Shown here: piece by piece, positions 29,985 to 38,186 of the stretch
Position numbering within the stretch: the first letter of the stretch is position 1
Layout: the number at the start of each line of letters is the position of its first letter
Notes under the pieces: generated by a model
Told to the model about the DNA's origin: nothing
Databases searched by the model: none
The model's input: the letters and a program-made list of their open reading frames with translations, nothing else
Source of the DNA: Bradyrhizobium cenepequi
GTDB lineage: Bacteria > Pseudomonadota > Alphaproteobacteria > Rhizobiales > Xanthobacteraceae
DNA length: 64,000 bases
Assembly (NCBI RefSeq): GCF_020329485.1
Contig: NZ_JAGKJI010000007.1
Location: 1-64,000 of the forward strand
Direction of reading: 5' to 3'
Program-made: the position numbers and the translations under genes

Positions 29985-30200
29985 CTAACCTTTGGGCCCT
30001 GAGGCACTGTTGAGCCATTGCCGCGTCTCTTCGTCGGTCCAGCCGGGAACGGCAATTCCCTTGGGTGGGATAGCGGAGGGCGGGACAACGGGCCGTTCGA
30101 GACGGAAGTGTCGCTCGGGATGCCTGGCACGACGGATCGGCGCAGATTCGGCTGAGGCGCACAACACGATCAGTACGCTGAAGCCAACAACAAATCGCAT
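29985..30200 (-). CDS. Small exported hypothetical protein
   Basis: A 71-residue protein from the ATG at 30200, which follows a very good ribosome binding site (ggaggagatccg). It has a signal peptide (MRFVVGFSVLIVLCASAES) and a basic, Pro-rich mature part ending GWTDEETRQWLNSASGPKG. The frame is open upstream to 30674, but that part is arginine-rich noise. Function unknown. Confidence 0.75.
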   Translation of the reverse strand: MRFVVGFSVLIVLCASAESAPIRRARHPERHFRLERPVVPPSAIPPKGIAVPGWTDEETRQWLNSASGPKG

Positions 30201-30275
30201 CGGATCTCCTCCGAAATCGGCTATCCCAACCGAGGATAGGATTGGTCCAAAGGCCGACCAAGCCACGGAAGTGAT

Positions 30276-30620
30276 TGTCCGCCAGCGGTCGACGCTTTCA
30301 GGCTCTGGGGAGAACTCGATTTCGAGGCGGCACTTTGCTTCATGCGCGTGCGTTCGCCGTCGGCGCGGCTCATCGTTGTCGGCCACAGCATCGGCGGTTT
30401 CCTGCCGGGCCTGGCCGCAAGCGCTGGTTTGATCGAGCGGATGCTGACGGTCGGTGCGCAATATGCCTGGTGGGGCGACTATGCGCCGCGCCGGCGGGCC
30501 GGCCTGTTCGTCAAATGGCATGTCGCCATGCCCATCATGACCGCACTCTGCGGCTACTTTCCCGGCCGCAATCCCTGGCCGGCGCGTGTGCTTGAATCGG
30601 CCGGCTCCGGTGGACCGTAA
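30276..30620 (+). pseudogene. Alpha/beta hydrolase remnant (nucleophile elbow region)
   Basis: In one frame the region reads FRLWGELDFEAALCFMR, ARLIVVGHSIGGFLPGLA, VGAQYAWWGDYAPR and KWHVAMPIMTALCGYFPG: the middle of an alpha/beta-hydrolase, including the GHSIGG nucleophile elbow. The sequence leaves the family at about 30585, and there is no N-terminal part, so it is truncated at both ends. The ORF from 30342 alone is not a working enzyme. Confidence 0.7.
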
Positions 30621-30848
30621 GTCGATACGCGACCGCGTCCAACGTGCCTCGGAAAGATACGCCGCCGGGCTCAAAATACGCTGTCCCGGCGGCGCCCTGT
30701 GTCATACTGGGCCCTCGAAATCCCCAGCAGGCACTGAAGTGCAACACGCATGCCACAACAGTGTGACGCCATGGGACTCATTTATCCCGGCGCGGAAATA
30801 GGCCCGGGATTGTCCGGTGTATCGCTAAAAAGGCCCGCGACGACGCAC

Positions 30849-31022
30849 CTACAGGCCGCGCTGCATCCGGTTGATGGCCACAAGGAGCTCGGGCCGCTCC
30901 AACACTTCCACCAACCTGTCAAGGATGACCCGCTCGTTGTTGCGCGGTCGCGGCTGCAAGTATTCTTCAAGTATGCCTTGGGCTTCACGAACGGCCTGAA
31001 GAGCTAGCTGCTCATCCGTCAT
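30849..31022 (-). CDS. Small helical hypothetical protein (57 aa)
   Basis: ATG at 31022 after 'ccggaggcgactaga' (GGAGG, 8-base spacing); TAG at 30851-30849. The product (MTDEQLALQAVREAQGILEE...) is helical and ends VLERPELLVAINRMQRGL. The strong ribosome binding site and composition support it. No known family. Confidence 0.75.
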   Translation of the reverse strand: MTDEQLALQAVREAQGILEEYLQPRPRNNERVILDRLVEVLERPELLVAINRMQRGL

Positions 31023-31350
31023 TCTAGTCGCCTCCGGAAGTGGTTAATGCAGCCCAACACAATTGAGCAAAATATGGTTCCATTTTTGTTAATGAGTTGT
31101 TTGCGCGGGGCATCCTGCCGCAAATGTACCGGCGGAGAATTATCCGTAAGGTTTCAGGATAATCTTCCTAATAATGCGTTGATTTATTACCGGCGAAGGG
31201 GGTATCGACAGGATTGAAACTGCGATTTATTCGACGTCGCGGCGGTGCCATGGTCGGTCCGGACATCGCGCAGCCTGGCATAACAAAACCAATGACTTCC
31301 GGGTTTATCTGGTCTCTTTACCGCCCCGGAAAGCTGATTTGGAAACACGG
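31023..31350. other. Intergenic region with a small hairpin
   Basis: No gene seen. It is relatively AT-rich, holds an ATTATCC/GGATAAT hairpin (31139-31163), and should contain the promoters of the divergent genes 30849-31022 and 31351-31896. Confidence 0.5.
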
Positions 31351-31896
31351 ATGAAATCGCTGGTCTCCCTCTGCCTTTGGGTCGCCGCTTGCTGCTATCC
31401 AGTGCTTGCTCGCGCCGAATCTCCTGCGGATATGATCTCGCGCTATCGCGCTCAGCATAGGGAGGGGCGCGTCGTCCTGGATGCGACACTCACGCGAATT
31501 GCGCACGCGCAAGCTGCGGGGATGGCAGCAAAGGACCGGCTCGACCACGACGTCATCGGTGGATTCAACGCGCGCGTCAGCCCGGCGGGAGCCGGCCGAG
31601 CGGCGGAAAACATCGCGTACGGCTACGACAGCTTCCCCAAGACACTTGACCAGTGGGTCAATTCATCGGGACACCGACGAAACCTCCTGCTGCACAACGC
31701 CTCGCGTGTCGGCATCGCCAGCGTCAAAAGTTCGACGACCGGGCGCACCTATTGGGCCATGGTGATCGCAGGCGACTATGAGCGTCGCAAGCCGTCGAAG
31801 ACCGCGTCGAAAAGCTCAAAGCAGGCAACGGTTGCCAAGCGCAAATCTCACGCTGTGGAAGCTTGTCGTTTGAAAATTCTGAGCATCTGCCTCTGA
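31351..31896 (+). CDS. CAP (SCP/PR-1-like) domain exported protein
   Basis: A 181-residue protein from the ATG at 31351 with a signal peptide (MKSLVSLCLWVAACCYPVLARAES) and a CAP domain: ADMISRYRAQHREG, LTRIAHAQAAGMA, AAENIAYGYDSF, and WVNSSGHRRNLLLHNASRVGI with the conserved His-Arg-x-Asn. A basic Lys/Ser-rich tail follows. Bacterial CAP proteins are secreted and of unknown enzymatic role. Confidence 0.9.
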   Translation: MKSLVSLCLWVAACCYPVLARAESPADMISRYRAQHREGRVVLDATLTRIAHAQAAGMAAKDRLDHDVIGGFNARVSPAGAGRAAENIAYGYDSFPKTLDQWVNSSGHRRNLLLHNASRVGIASVKSSTTGRTYWAMVIAGDYERRKPSKTASKSSKQATVAKRKSHAVEACRLKILSICL

Positions 31897-32011
31897 TACA
31901 GGGGCACATTCGTGGCGGGCCGAGAACAATGAAGATGGGAACTATGTCTACGCCATAGGCACGCTAGGCTCTCCGCTGTCGGCGGGCTGCCTTGCACCCG
32001 AAGGCCGGACA

Positions 32012-32431
32012 TCATTGGTCCGCCCAAGGATCGTAGCTCCCAAAGCTCCAGACATTGCCTTCCGGATCCCGCGCGGAATAGCCCCGCCCTCCATAGTCTT
32101 CATCCCTTGGATCGCGGATAATCTCCGCGCCGGCGACGCGTGCGCGCTCCGCATGAGCGTCCACGTCCTCGACGATCAGATAGAGGCCCATGGTCGGGCC
32201 GCCGGCCTCGGCAACCGTCTTCATCCGAGCGGCCCGCACATGGGGCGAGTCGATGGCGGTGGAGATCATCACCATGCGATCGGACCAGACGAGTTGCGCA
32301 TGCTGAACGATATTGGGATCGGATTCGCTTAGATAGACCGCGCGGCGCTCGAAGCCGAAGGCGGCGCACAGAAACTCGATGGCACGCGGCGCATCGGCAT
32401 AGCGCAGATTGGGGATGATCTCGTGTCGCAT
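32012..32431 (-). CDS. VOC/glyoxalase-like protein
   Basis: A 139-residue protein of the vicinal-oxygen-chelate superfamily (PhnB/bleomycin-resistance-like): MRHEIIPNLRYADAPRAIEFLCAAFGFE, a mid strand HAQLVWSDRMVMIST, and the second beta-alpha-beta unit VEDVDAHAERARVAGAEII with DPEGNVWSFGSY at the end. The AraC gene lies 70 bases upstream on the same strand, so the pair may be an operon with the regulator controlling it. Confidence 0.9.
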   Translation of the reverse strand: MRHEIIPNLRYADAPRAIEFLCAAFGFERRAVYLSESDPNIVQHAQLVWSDRMVMISTAIDSPHVRAARMKTVAEAGGPTMGLYLIVEDVDAHAERARVAGAEIIRDPRDEDYGGRGYSARDPEGNVWSFGSYDPWADQ

Positions 32432-32500
32432 GGGATACCTCGTTGCTGTCCGACACAGGGATAGACGAAATGCCCAGCCCTGGATTGGACAAAACGCACC

Positions 32501-33310
32501 TCAGGCTTCCACGAGTCCGCCGCCATCGGGCAACGAGCGCGCAAGAAACGCGGTCGGGGTAAGGCCGCTGAATTCGCCAAATTCCTTTATCATGTGGGAT
32601 TGGTCATAATAGCCCGCCTCTGCGGCCAGACCGGCCCAATCCGGCCGATCCGCCTCTCTTGCGATCAGGCGTGTCAGCGTCTGGAAGCGCAACAGTCGAC
32701 GGAACGAGCGGGGGCCGACGCCAACCGCATCACGCACCCGTTCGGCCATGTGTTTGCGGCTCCACCCGATCTCTGCGGCGATGGCTGAAATATCCAGGTC
32801 CGACCGGGTTCGCAGCAGGTAGAGCGCGTGGCGTTGCTGCCTGTTCAGAGGCTCGACCCCCAGAAGGTGCCGGCGAAGGGCCTGGTCCAGCAGGAGCACG
32901 CGATGATCGCGACCGTTCGCCGCCTGAAGCGAGCTGCCCAATTCGCGAGCTGCGCGCCCGAGCAGGGCATCAAGCGAGACGACGCGATCGGCCAGCTCGT
33001 GCATCGGCGTCCCGAGCAGCAGGCGAAGCGTGGCAAGCGGCAGGAATATATGCACGCCCGCCTGCGCCCCGGACGAGTGCGACAAGGCCGGCTTCAGATG
33101 CGCTCCGGCCACGAAGGCTTCGCCGGCCTTCAGCGTCAGCCACTCCCCATTGCCACCGGTGATCGATATGGGATCGCCGAGATTGACGATGAACACGCCT
33201 TCCGCGTGGGGCAATTCGCGACGGGTCGCAAATCCCGCCGTGCGCTCCCGATAATCGCTATAGCCATGAATTAAGCCGACAAGATCGGAAGGGGGTGCGA
33301 TGCGGGCCAT
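32501..33310 (-). CDS. AraC-family transcriptional regulator
   Basis: About 269 residues from the ATG at 33310, which follows 'cgtggagc'. The N-terminal half is a cupin-like sensing domain (FIVNLGDPISITGG, LTLKAGEAFVAGAHL); the C-terminal half has two HTH motifs (DISAIAAEIGWSRKHMAERV, and WAGLAAEAGYYDQSHMIKEF followed by SGLTPTAF). The frame is open to 33649, but the extension does not look like protein. It probably regulates the VOC gene downstream. Confidence 0.9.
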   Translation of the reverse strand: MARIAPPSDLVGLIHGYSDYRERTAGFATRRELPHAEGVFIVNLGDPISITGGNGEWLTLKAGEAFVAGAHLKPALSHSSGAQAGVHIFLPLATLRLLLGTPMHELADRVVSLDALLGRAARELGSSLQAANGRDHRVLLLDQALRRHLLGVEPLNRQQRHALYLLRTRSDLDISAIAAEIGWSRKHMAERVRDAVGVGPRSFRRLLRFQTLTRLIAREADRPDWAGLAAEAGYYDQSHMIKEFGEFSGLTPTAFLARSLPDGGGLVEA

Positions 33311-33996
33311 GCTCCACGCGTTGACACCGTCATCGTGAAAGGACTCTTGATAACATCGGCTGAGGCCCATGGGTTCACCGCGACAAGGTTGATCATGGCG
33401 GCAGCATAGTATCCATTTACGTCGGTAATCGAAAGCAGGATCGGCAATGCTGTCCGTTTTGGCGGAACACAAGCGAAGACTGTCAGGCAGCCATTCACCA
33501 GTCGTGCCCCGTTTGGGGTTGATTGGCGGGATGTCCGCTCTGGAAGAACAATTCCGCCAGACCGAATAGCGCCCGCGAGCGTAACGCTGCTGAAGCCCGG
33601 ACATGCAGCACAGAGAACGCCGATTCTGCGCTACTGCTACCCTCGGCACGCTATACTACGCTAGACTTTGATGGCGGACCGCGACCGATAGCGATAATCA
33701 CTACGTTTACACGTCATAGCCCTCTCGGGCGCGATACCTTTGTGCAGCAGAACTAGCAGCTACATCGTCGCGAATTCACGATGCAGCCGGCGAATACTGA
33801 TCGTGCCATGCTTGCAGCCGCCTCAAGGTCGGTATTCCCAGCTGCGAGGTGCTCACCCGCTCGAATCTAGCGGGTGCAATCCGTCGCGAAAATCCCTATT
33901 TCTGCGACTATCGCGGATTTCGGGCTTTTCGGGACACAAATGGCAACTTTCCAAAACAATGCAGACGTTGACCAAAGAAGTTAACAACGGATCGAG
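33311..33996. other. Gene-free boundary region before the accessory region
   Basis: No credible gene on either strand. It contains short palindromes ('acccgctcgaatctagcgggt' near 33859). The left junction of the accessory region may lie here, but I see no copy of the tRNA-Ser 3' end that would mark it. Confidence 0.45.
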
Positions 33997-35256
33997 ATGA
34001 GTGAAATCCGCATCTTACCTTACGATGTCAGGTATCGCGACGAGTCGGCCCTGCGTTTTGCCGGTGCTACGGCGATGGAGTCGGTCAACAAGATGGTCGC
34101 CGCGCTGAACACCAACGGCATTCCGGTCATCGTTCCTCCGACCGAGACCGAGCCGGACCCCTCGCTTGGCGAAGAGGATCAGTATGCGATCCAGCCGGGC
34201 GCCTATAAGTTCTGGCTCAAGACCGGCGGCGTGTGGGTGTTTCAGGGTGTCTATAGAGGGTTCAACCCAACCGGCCCGTACGACAACGATCGCACGTACA
34301 GCATTGGCGACGTCGCCAGCTCTGGCGGCACGTCCTATGTCTGGCTCCATGATGAGCCCGGATCTGGCCACGCGCCGCCCAACGCCACCTATTGGCAAGT
34401 GCTGGCGGCGAAGGGGGATGGCGCTACGGTCTCTGTTGGCACTACCACGACCGGCGCGCCCGGTTCGGGTGCATCCGTCACCAATTCAGGGACATCGTCG
34501 GATGCGGTCTTCGATTTCACCATTCCCGCCGGAAAAGGCTACGGCGGCTCGTCGTCAACGTCACTTGCGATTGGGACGGGCTCAAAGACGTTCGCCATCG
34601 GCACAGGCTACGCCTATCAGGTCGGCAACTACATTCGCGCCAGCTCGGCGGCGAACGGCGCGAATTTCATGGAGGGAACAGTTACTGCCTATAGCGGCGG
34701 CAACATCACGATCAACGTTACCAAGGCGGGCGGCTCTGGCACTGTCGCGGATTGGAATTTCGCGATCTCCGGAGCACCGGGCAGCGGTGATTTGCTCTCG
34801 ACCAACAACCTCTCTGATGTGGCGAACGCTGCAACCGCGCTCGTGAATCTAGGCGCCGATGCGCGCTATGTAAAAAAGGCCGATATTGTCGGTACGGTCA
34901 GCCAGAGCGGCGGCGTCCCAACCGGCGCGATTATCGAGCGTGGTTCGAACACCAACGGTCAGTATGTGAAGTACGCTGATGGCACAATGATCTGTTGGAA
35001 CCCAAACGCTTCAGCATCCGACGCAACAGATAGCGCCCTGAATGTTTTTAGTGGTGCTTCAGGAAATTGGACATATCCTGCAACCTTCGTGGCTCAACCA
35101 GCTGTAAGCGGTGGCATAAATGGCGTGGTTGGTCTCGGCCGCTGGTTAACGATCGGTGCAGGTCCAGCGTCAACTCAGATAGTTGTGTGGAGTTATATTC
35201 AGCGCGCCGCAGGTAACGTTAGTGCGGGGTTGATGGCAATCGGGCGTTGGTTCTAG
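33997..35256 (+). CDS. Phage tail-fibre-like protein
   Basis: A 419-residue protein with Gly/Ser/Thr-rich fibrous repeats: GAPGSGASVTNSGTSSDAV, FDFTIPAGKGYGG, and a C-terminal head region with NTNGQYVKYADGTMICWN. The N-terminus (MSEIRILPYDVRYRDESALR) may attach it to a baseplate. The GAPGS...VTNSGT...F.F.IP.G repeat is seen in tail fibres of alphaproteobacterial phages. No baseplate or other tail genes are present, so it is an orphan, probably a prophage remnant. Confidence 0.75.
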   Translation: MSEIRILPYDVRYRDESALRFAGATAMESVNKMVAALNTNGIPVIVPPTETEPDPSLGEEDQYAIQPGAYKFWLKTGGVWVFQGVYRGFNPTGPYDNDRTYSIGDVASSGGTSYVWLHDEPGSGHAPPNATYWQVLAAKGDGATVSVGTTTTGAPGSGASVTNSGTSSDAVFDFTIPAGKGYGGSSSTSLAIGTGSKTFAIGTGYAYQVGNYIRASSAANGANFMEGTVTAYSGGNITINVTKAGGSGTVADWNFAISGAPGSGDLLSTNNLSDVANAATALVNLGADARYVKKADIVGTVSQSGGVPTGAIIERGSNTNGQYVKYADGTMICWNPNASASDATDSALNVFSGASGNWTYPATFVAQPAVSGGINGVVGLGRWLTIGAGPASTQIVVWSYIQRAAGNVSAGLMAIGRWF

Positions 35257-35409
35257 GTTGCCACCATGCTCGGTCGCGCGGTGTCCACGGCATCGTGGGA
35301 AGGGCGAACCGAGCTTCAGGTGGAGATTATGGGGTGATCACCGAGCTGGTGCGGTGGCGTTGCGCCGCTTCTGCTCCGTGCTTGTCGCGGGGGCGGCGAC
35401 ACCACCCCA

Positions 35410-35523
35410 TCAGTTTCCGGCGAGGTATCTGATAACTGCGATCGTGCTGATTACCATAAACGCTGTTACGACGATTGAAAATAAAACTCTCGCAAGAGAG
35501 CCTTTCGAGCTGAGCCCAACCAT
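35410..35523 (-). CDS. Tiny single-pass membrane protein (37 aa)
   Basis: ATG at 35523 after 'agctggaggcgtacaact'; TGA at 35412-35410. The product (MVGLSSKGSLARVLFSIVV...) is one long hydrophobic helix ending VISTIAVIRYLAGN. The GGAGG site supports translation. Function unknown. Confidence 0.65.
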   Translation of the reverse strand: MVGLSSKGSLARVLFSIVVTAFMVISTIAVIRYLAGN

Positions 35524-35567
35524 AGTTGTACGCCTCCAGCTAAAGGCAGCGGTGCTCAGGCTCTTTT

Positions 35568-35906
35568 TTACCGCTTAGGCGCTTGATCCGATGACCTTTC
35601 CGGAGCAGTACAGTTCTGACATATATTCAGCTTTCGCCTCAACCGAATCTCATCCGCCTGCTGCCGAGCCTCTTCTTCCTGCCAGCTAGTCGGTTTGGAT
35701 TCCGAGGCTGGTCTTTGCTCGGCCGCTTCGGTCTTGGCTCGCTTGTGGACCCTCTGATGCTTCTGCACAGAAGGAGCGGCTTCGGTTGGAAGCTGATAGA
35801 GGCCGTCCAAATCGGTGGTGTCCAATGAGGGTTGCTGGGCGCGGCAGCCATTGCCTGATAGGCAGAATGCTGCTGCCAGCAGTAAGCAAGCACAGATGAG
35901 CTTCAC
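35568..35906 (-). CDS. Small exported protein, possible lipoprotein
   Basis: 112 residues from a GTG at 35906, preceded by CCGGAGAG. A signal sequence (MKLICACLLLAAAFCLSGNGC) ends at a Cys that could be lipidated. The mature part is charged and Gln/Glu-rich (QEEEARQQADEIRLRRKL) with a CQNC pair near the end. The frame runs open to 36095, but the upstream part overlaps the tiny membrane gene at 35969. Function unknown. Confidence 0.65.
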   Translation of the reverse strand: MKLICACLLLAAAFCLSGNGCRAQQPSLDTTDLDGLYQLPTEAAPSVQKHQRVHKRAKTEAAEQRPASESKPTSWQEEEARQQADEIRLRRKLNICQNCTAPERSSDQAPKR

Positions 35907-35968
35907 AGGGCACTCTCCGGACAGAATGAGCAAAATCTCCCGAGTGGCAGCGCGGCATCGGCATTGGA

Positions 35969-36070
35969 TCAGAGGGCGAGCCATAGAGCCATCGCAACCA
36001 GCACCATACCAAGCAAAGCATATTCGAGTTTGTGGTTGTAGGAACGGAGAACAGTGCTGTTCCATTTCAT
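35969..36070 (-). CDS. Tiny single-pass membrane protein (33 aa)
   Basis: ATG at 36070 after 'ccaggagaatcgac'; TGA at 35971-35969. The product (MKWNSTVLRSYNHKLEYALL...) has a basic tail then one transmembrane helix (GMVLVAMALWLAL). It lies upstream of 35568-35906 on the same strand, probably in one unit. Function unknown. Confidence 0.65.
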   Translation of the reverse strand: MKWNSTVLRSYNHKLEYALLGMVLVAMALWLAL

Positions 36071-36159
36071 GTCGATTCTCCTGGGGCGCATTCATGGCAG
36101 CGCGTGCACGAATGGCCTAGTGCTATCCGCTGACAATTTCCCTGGGTCGGCTGGCGCCG

Positions 36160-36327
36160 ATGCCCACATCGCCGAAGGCGTGGCGACATGCGATAAAGTA
36201 CGTCGCTGACAGCCTCTATGCCGATCCCGAGAAAGCCGTGCGCCGCCTGATGAAGATCGCGGATGCTGTTGAGCCCTGGAAAATTATGTCGGAGCCCGCA
36301 TTCCTGGCGAAGTCAGCCACTTATTGA
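36160..36327 (+). pseudogene. Remnant of a small Bradyrhizobium hypothetical protein
   Basis: A 55-codon ORF (MPTSPKAWRHAIKYVADSLY..., DPEKAVRRLMKIADAVEPW) matches the N-terminal half of a small protein type I recognise from Bradyrhizobium genomes, but the end (KIMSEPAFLAKSATY) does not. It overlaps the 3' end of 36284-36487 on the other strand. Probably truncated by a rearrangement. Confidence 0.45.
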
Positions 36328-36487
36328 CTCGAGAGGCATCATCTATCTGGCTGGCCTTCCGCAGAAGCTCGTCGCGACGAATGCCGTGGGGCATGCCTCC
36401 GGCTTGTTTGCGCAGGCTGATCGCCTCTTGCGCTAAGCGGAATTCGAATGTGCATGATGATAGCTTGGAAGGTCGACGATGCGACAT
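36284..36487 (-). CDS. Small helical protein, paralogue of 17557-17760
   Basis: A 67-residue protein from the ATG at 36487, which follows 'gggagtaccggt'. The stretch EAISLRKQAGGMPHG...RRDELLRKASQIDDASRVNKWLTSPGMRAP aligns along its length with the 67-residue protein at 17557. Same size, different neighbourhood: one copy in the core stress cluster, one in the accessory region. Function unknown. Confidence 0.75.
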   Translation of the reverse strand: MSHRRPSKLSSCTFEFRLAQEAISLRKQAGGMPHGIRRDELLRKASQIDDASRVNKWLTSPGMRAPT

Positions 36488-36631
36488 ACCGGTACTCCCT
36501 ATTCGATTTGGCGGGAGCGTTACCGAACTCTCAGTCACCGATGTGAGCCGGGGGGCAGCGCGATGATGCAAACGACTAGACGCCCTTTTTATCCGGGAGT
36601 CGACATAATTCGAGCCGGGCGCTTCGAATGG

Positions 36632-36814
36632 TCAGGTCGGACACCGAAGCAAGTAAAATAAGGCGCTATTCCCTTCGATCTGAGCCGTTTCCCGCGAAGT
36701 CTCATAACCTGACATTACGGGTACCGCGCCTTCGCAGACCTGCCACTCCCATTTCGTTGGGAGCAGGGCGATTAGTTTCACTTCCAGCAGGCGCGTCCTA
36801 AGTGATTTTGCCAT
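36632..36814 (-). CDS. Small conserved hypothetical protein
   Basis: A 60-residue ORF whose core, LLPTKWEWQVCEG, SGYETSRETAQIEG and SALFYLL, has the pattern of a small Bradyrhizobium protein type (W.W.VC...G.E.SRE.AQ..G..ALF.LL). The start could be the ATG at 36814 or a GTG further in. The flanks 36488-36631 and 36815-36907 show nothing. Confidence 0.55.
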   Translation of the reverse strand: MAKSLRTRLLEVKLIALLPTKWEWQVCEGAVPVMSGYETSRETAQIEGNSALFYLLRCPT

Positions 36815-36907
36815 CCACTGTGTATGCGCCGTTGACGGTCAACATTCCAGTGGTCAATAGTAGCCCTTCGGTTGCCGCGTCCCGTCGGAGCCGCTCGCTT
36901 CTTTCCG

Positions 36908-37084
36908 TCATTTCGACCCCGAGCCTACGATGCTGGCTGCCTGCCATTCGGGGGCGGTGGCTTCCTTCTTCCGTAGCTTGGTGATGTAGTTCGCGGCGTC
37001 GCGGAGAACGACCAGGCGCCGACCGTCGGGCAGTATGATCGGCTCGTCGAACTTGCAGCTCCAGCCTGAAATGCGTTTGACCAA
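36908..37084 (-). CDS. Small DUF982-like protein, possibly truncated
   Basis: 58 codons from a TTG at 37084 to TGA at 36910-36908. FDEPIILPDGRRLVVLRDAAN and APEWQAASIVG match the layout of 3109-3363 (LPLKDGRTIETVSDVAD...HWRTA), but the C-terminal third is missing. The start is five bases after the stop of 37090-37332, so translation may be coupled. Possibly a shortened family member. Confidence 0.55.
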   Translation of the reverse strand: MVKRISGWSCKFDEPIILPDGRRLVVLRDAANYITKLRKKEATAPEWQAASIVGSGSK

Positions 37085-37089
37085 CAGTC

Positions 37090-37332
37090 CTACTTCTGTC
37101 GATCCGACTCGGCTTTGTTCGCGGCCTTCAGTTTGTCCCGAATATATTCAGCCATGTCTCCGACCTCGTCACGCATGGCCTTCTCAGTAATTCCTTCGTT
37201 TTTGGCCATTTCGATGCAGCGTCGCGTTAGCTCGGCCACGTCTTGCGAGGCGCCGGGCTCACCGAATTGCTCGGCAGCGTGAACGCTATTCTGCACCCAA
37301 AAGTCGATAAACTCTCGCGCGTTCGCGCTCAT
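37090..37332 (-). CDS. Small hypothetical protein
   Basis: An 80-residue hydrophilic, helical protein (MSANAREFIDFWVQNSVHAA...). The ATG at 37332 follows 'cagaggtgaagagg'. It ends in a charged tail (KLKAANKAESDRQK). The N-terminal extension to 37443 is rejected because of composition and the good ribosome binding site. No known family. Confidence 0.7.
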   Translation of the reverse strand: MSANAREFIDFWVQNSVHAAEQFGEPGASQDVAELTRRCIEMAKNEGITEKAMRDEVGDMAEYIRDKLKAANKAESDRQK

Positions 37333-37633
37333 CCTCTTCACCTCTGAGCAAAACAATATCCCGCGACCGCGAGGGCGCAAGTGGTCGGCGGGCAATGATG
37401 GTACGATCAGGGACGGGGCGCTGGGGGCGCAAGAGTTCGACAAACTTCCTGCTTGACCGAGAGATGGTGACGGAACGCCAACGCGCCCTAACCCTCGTGG
37501 ATTGCGAACCGGCCGCGGTGGCGCTGTAATCGCCCGGCTATGGGCACGAAATCGCGTGAGGTGGTTTGGGCCGCTGCAGGATCATAGGGTCGCGATGGGT
37601 AGCGTCCCAACAATCAACACGACCTGGATTGGC

Positions 37634-37885
37634 CTACCTGCGAATCGTGGAATGCACACCGAACGGTGCGCTACCGACACTAGATGCACCAGGTAGAGGT
37701 CCGGCGTTTGTAGTGTTCCGCCACGTTGGGACTGCGTTTGTCGAGCCTACCGAAGGCCAATAGTACGATCCCACCGACGGGCCGACGACTGAACCGTATC
37801 CACCGGTTCCGGCTGGTTGCGCCGCCAGCGCGGCCGTGCTCGGTAGAGCGAGTGTAGTTGCCAATACGATTGTGGCGAGTTTCAT
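37634..37885 (-). CDS. Small secreted Gly/Ser-rich protein
   Basis: An 83-residue protein with a clear signal peptide (MKLATIVLATTLALPSTAALA) and a mature part with short repeats (YGSVVGPSVGSYYWPSVGS). The ATG follows 'aaaaggagacatcc'. Probably periplasmic or surface-exposed; function unknown. Confidence 0.78.
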   Translation of the reverse strand: MKLATIVLATTLALPSTAALAAQPAGTGGYGSVVGPSVGSYYWPSVGSTNAVPTWRNTTNAGPLPGASSVGSAPFGVHSTIRR

Positions 37886-37901
37886 GGATGTCTCCTTTTA
37901 G

Positions 37902-38108
37902 TTGTACTTCACACGAGATGTGGGGAGTCATCGACCGCCTGGCGCGAACCTTTTCATCACGTCCTTTCAATCAAGCGCGATCGAGGCCTGGCTGAAATGC
38001 CGCTCCTGCCGGAAGGGCCGCTACGCGCCGCCGGTCCGCATGATCAAGCTGACCGAGACGCAGAGGAACACGCCTTACAAATGGGTGCGGCCGGAGGAGG
38101 AGCGATGA
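37902..38108 (+). pseudogene. Fragment of a small Cys-containing protein
   Basis: The readable part, AIEAWLKCRSCRKGRYAPPV and IKLTETQRNTPYKWVRPEEER, is the C-terminal region of a small protein with a CxxC knuckle that I recognise from Bradyrhizobium (ending ...Y.WV.P.EER). No good start codon or ribosome binding site is seen; 37902 is a TTG. Likely 5'-truncated. Confidence 0.45.
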
Positions 38109-38186
38109 CTGAAGGCGGAAAAGGCTGGTCTGGTCTTTCGGCCCGGCAATGCCGGGTCGCTTTGACCAACTGAAGTTTGGTCTTTT

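Noticed and set aside
33740..34000. 86-codon ORF overlapping the tail-fibre start
   Set aside because: Ser/Arg-rich composition and no ribosome binding site; non-coding boundary sequence.
36562..36660. 32-codon ORF starting MMQTTRRPFYPG
   Set aside because: A G-rich stretch precedes it, but there is no hydrophobic helix, domain or family resemblance.
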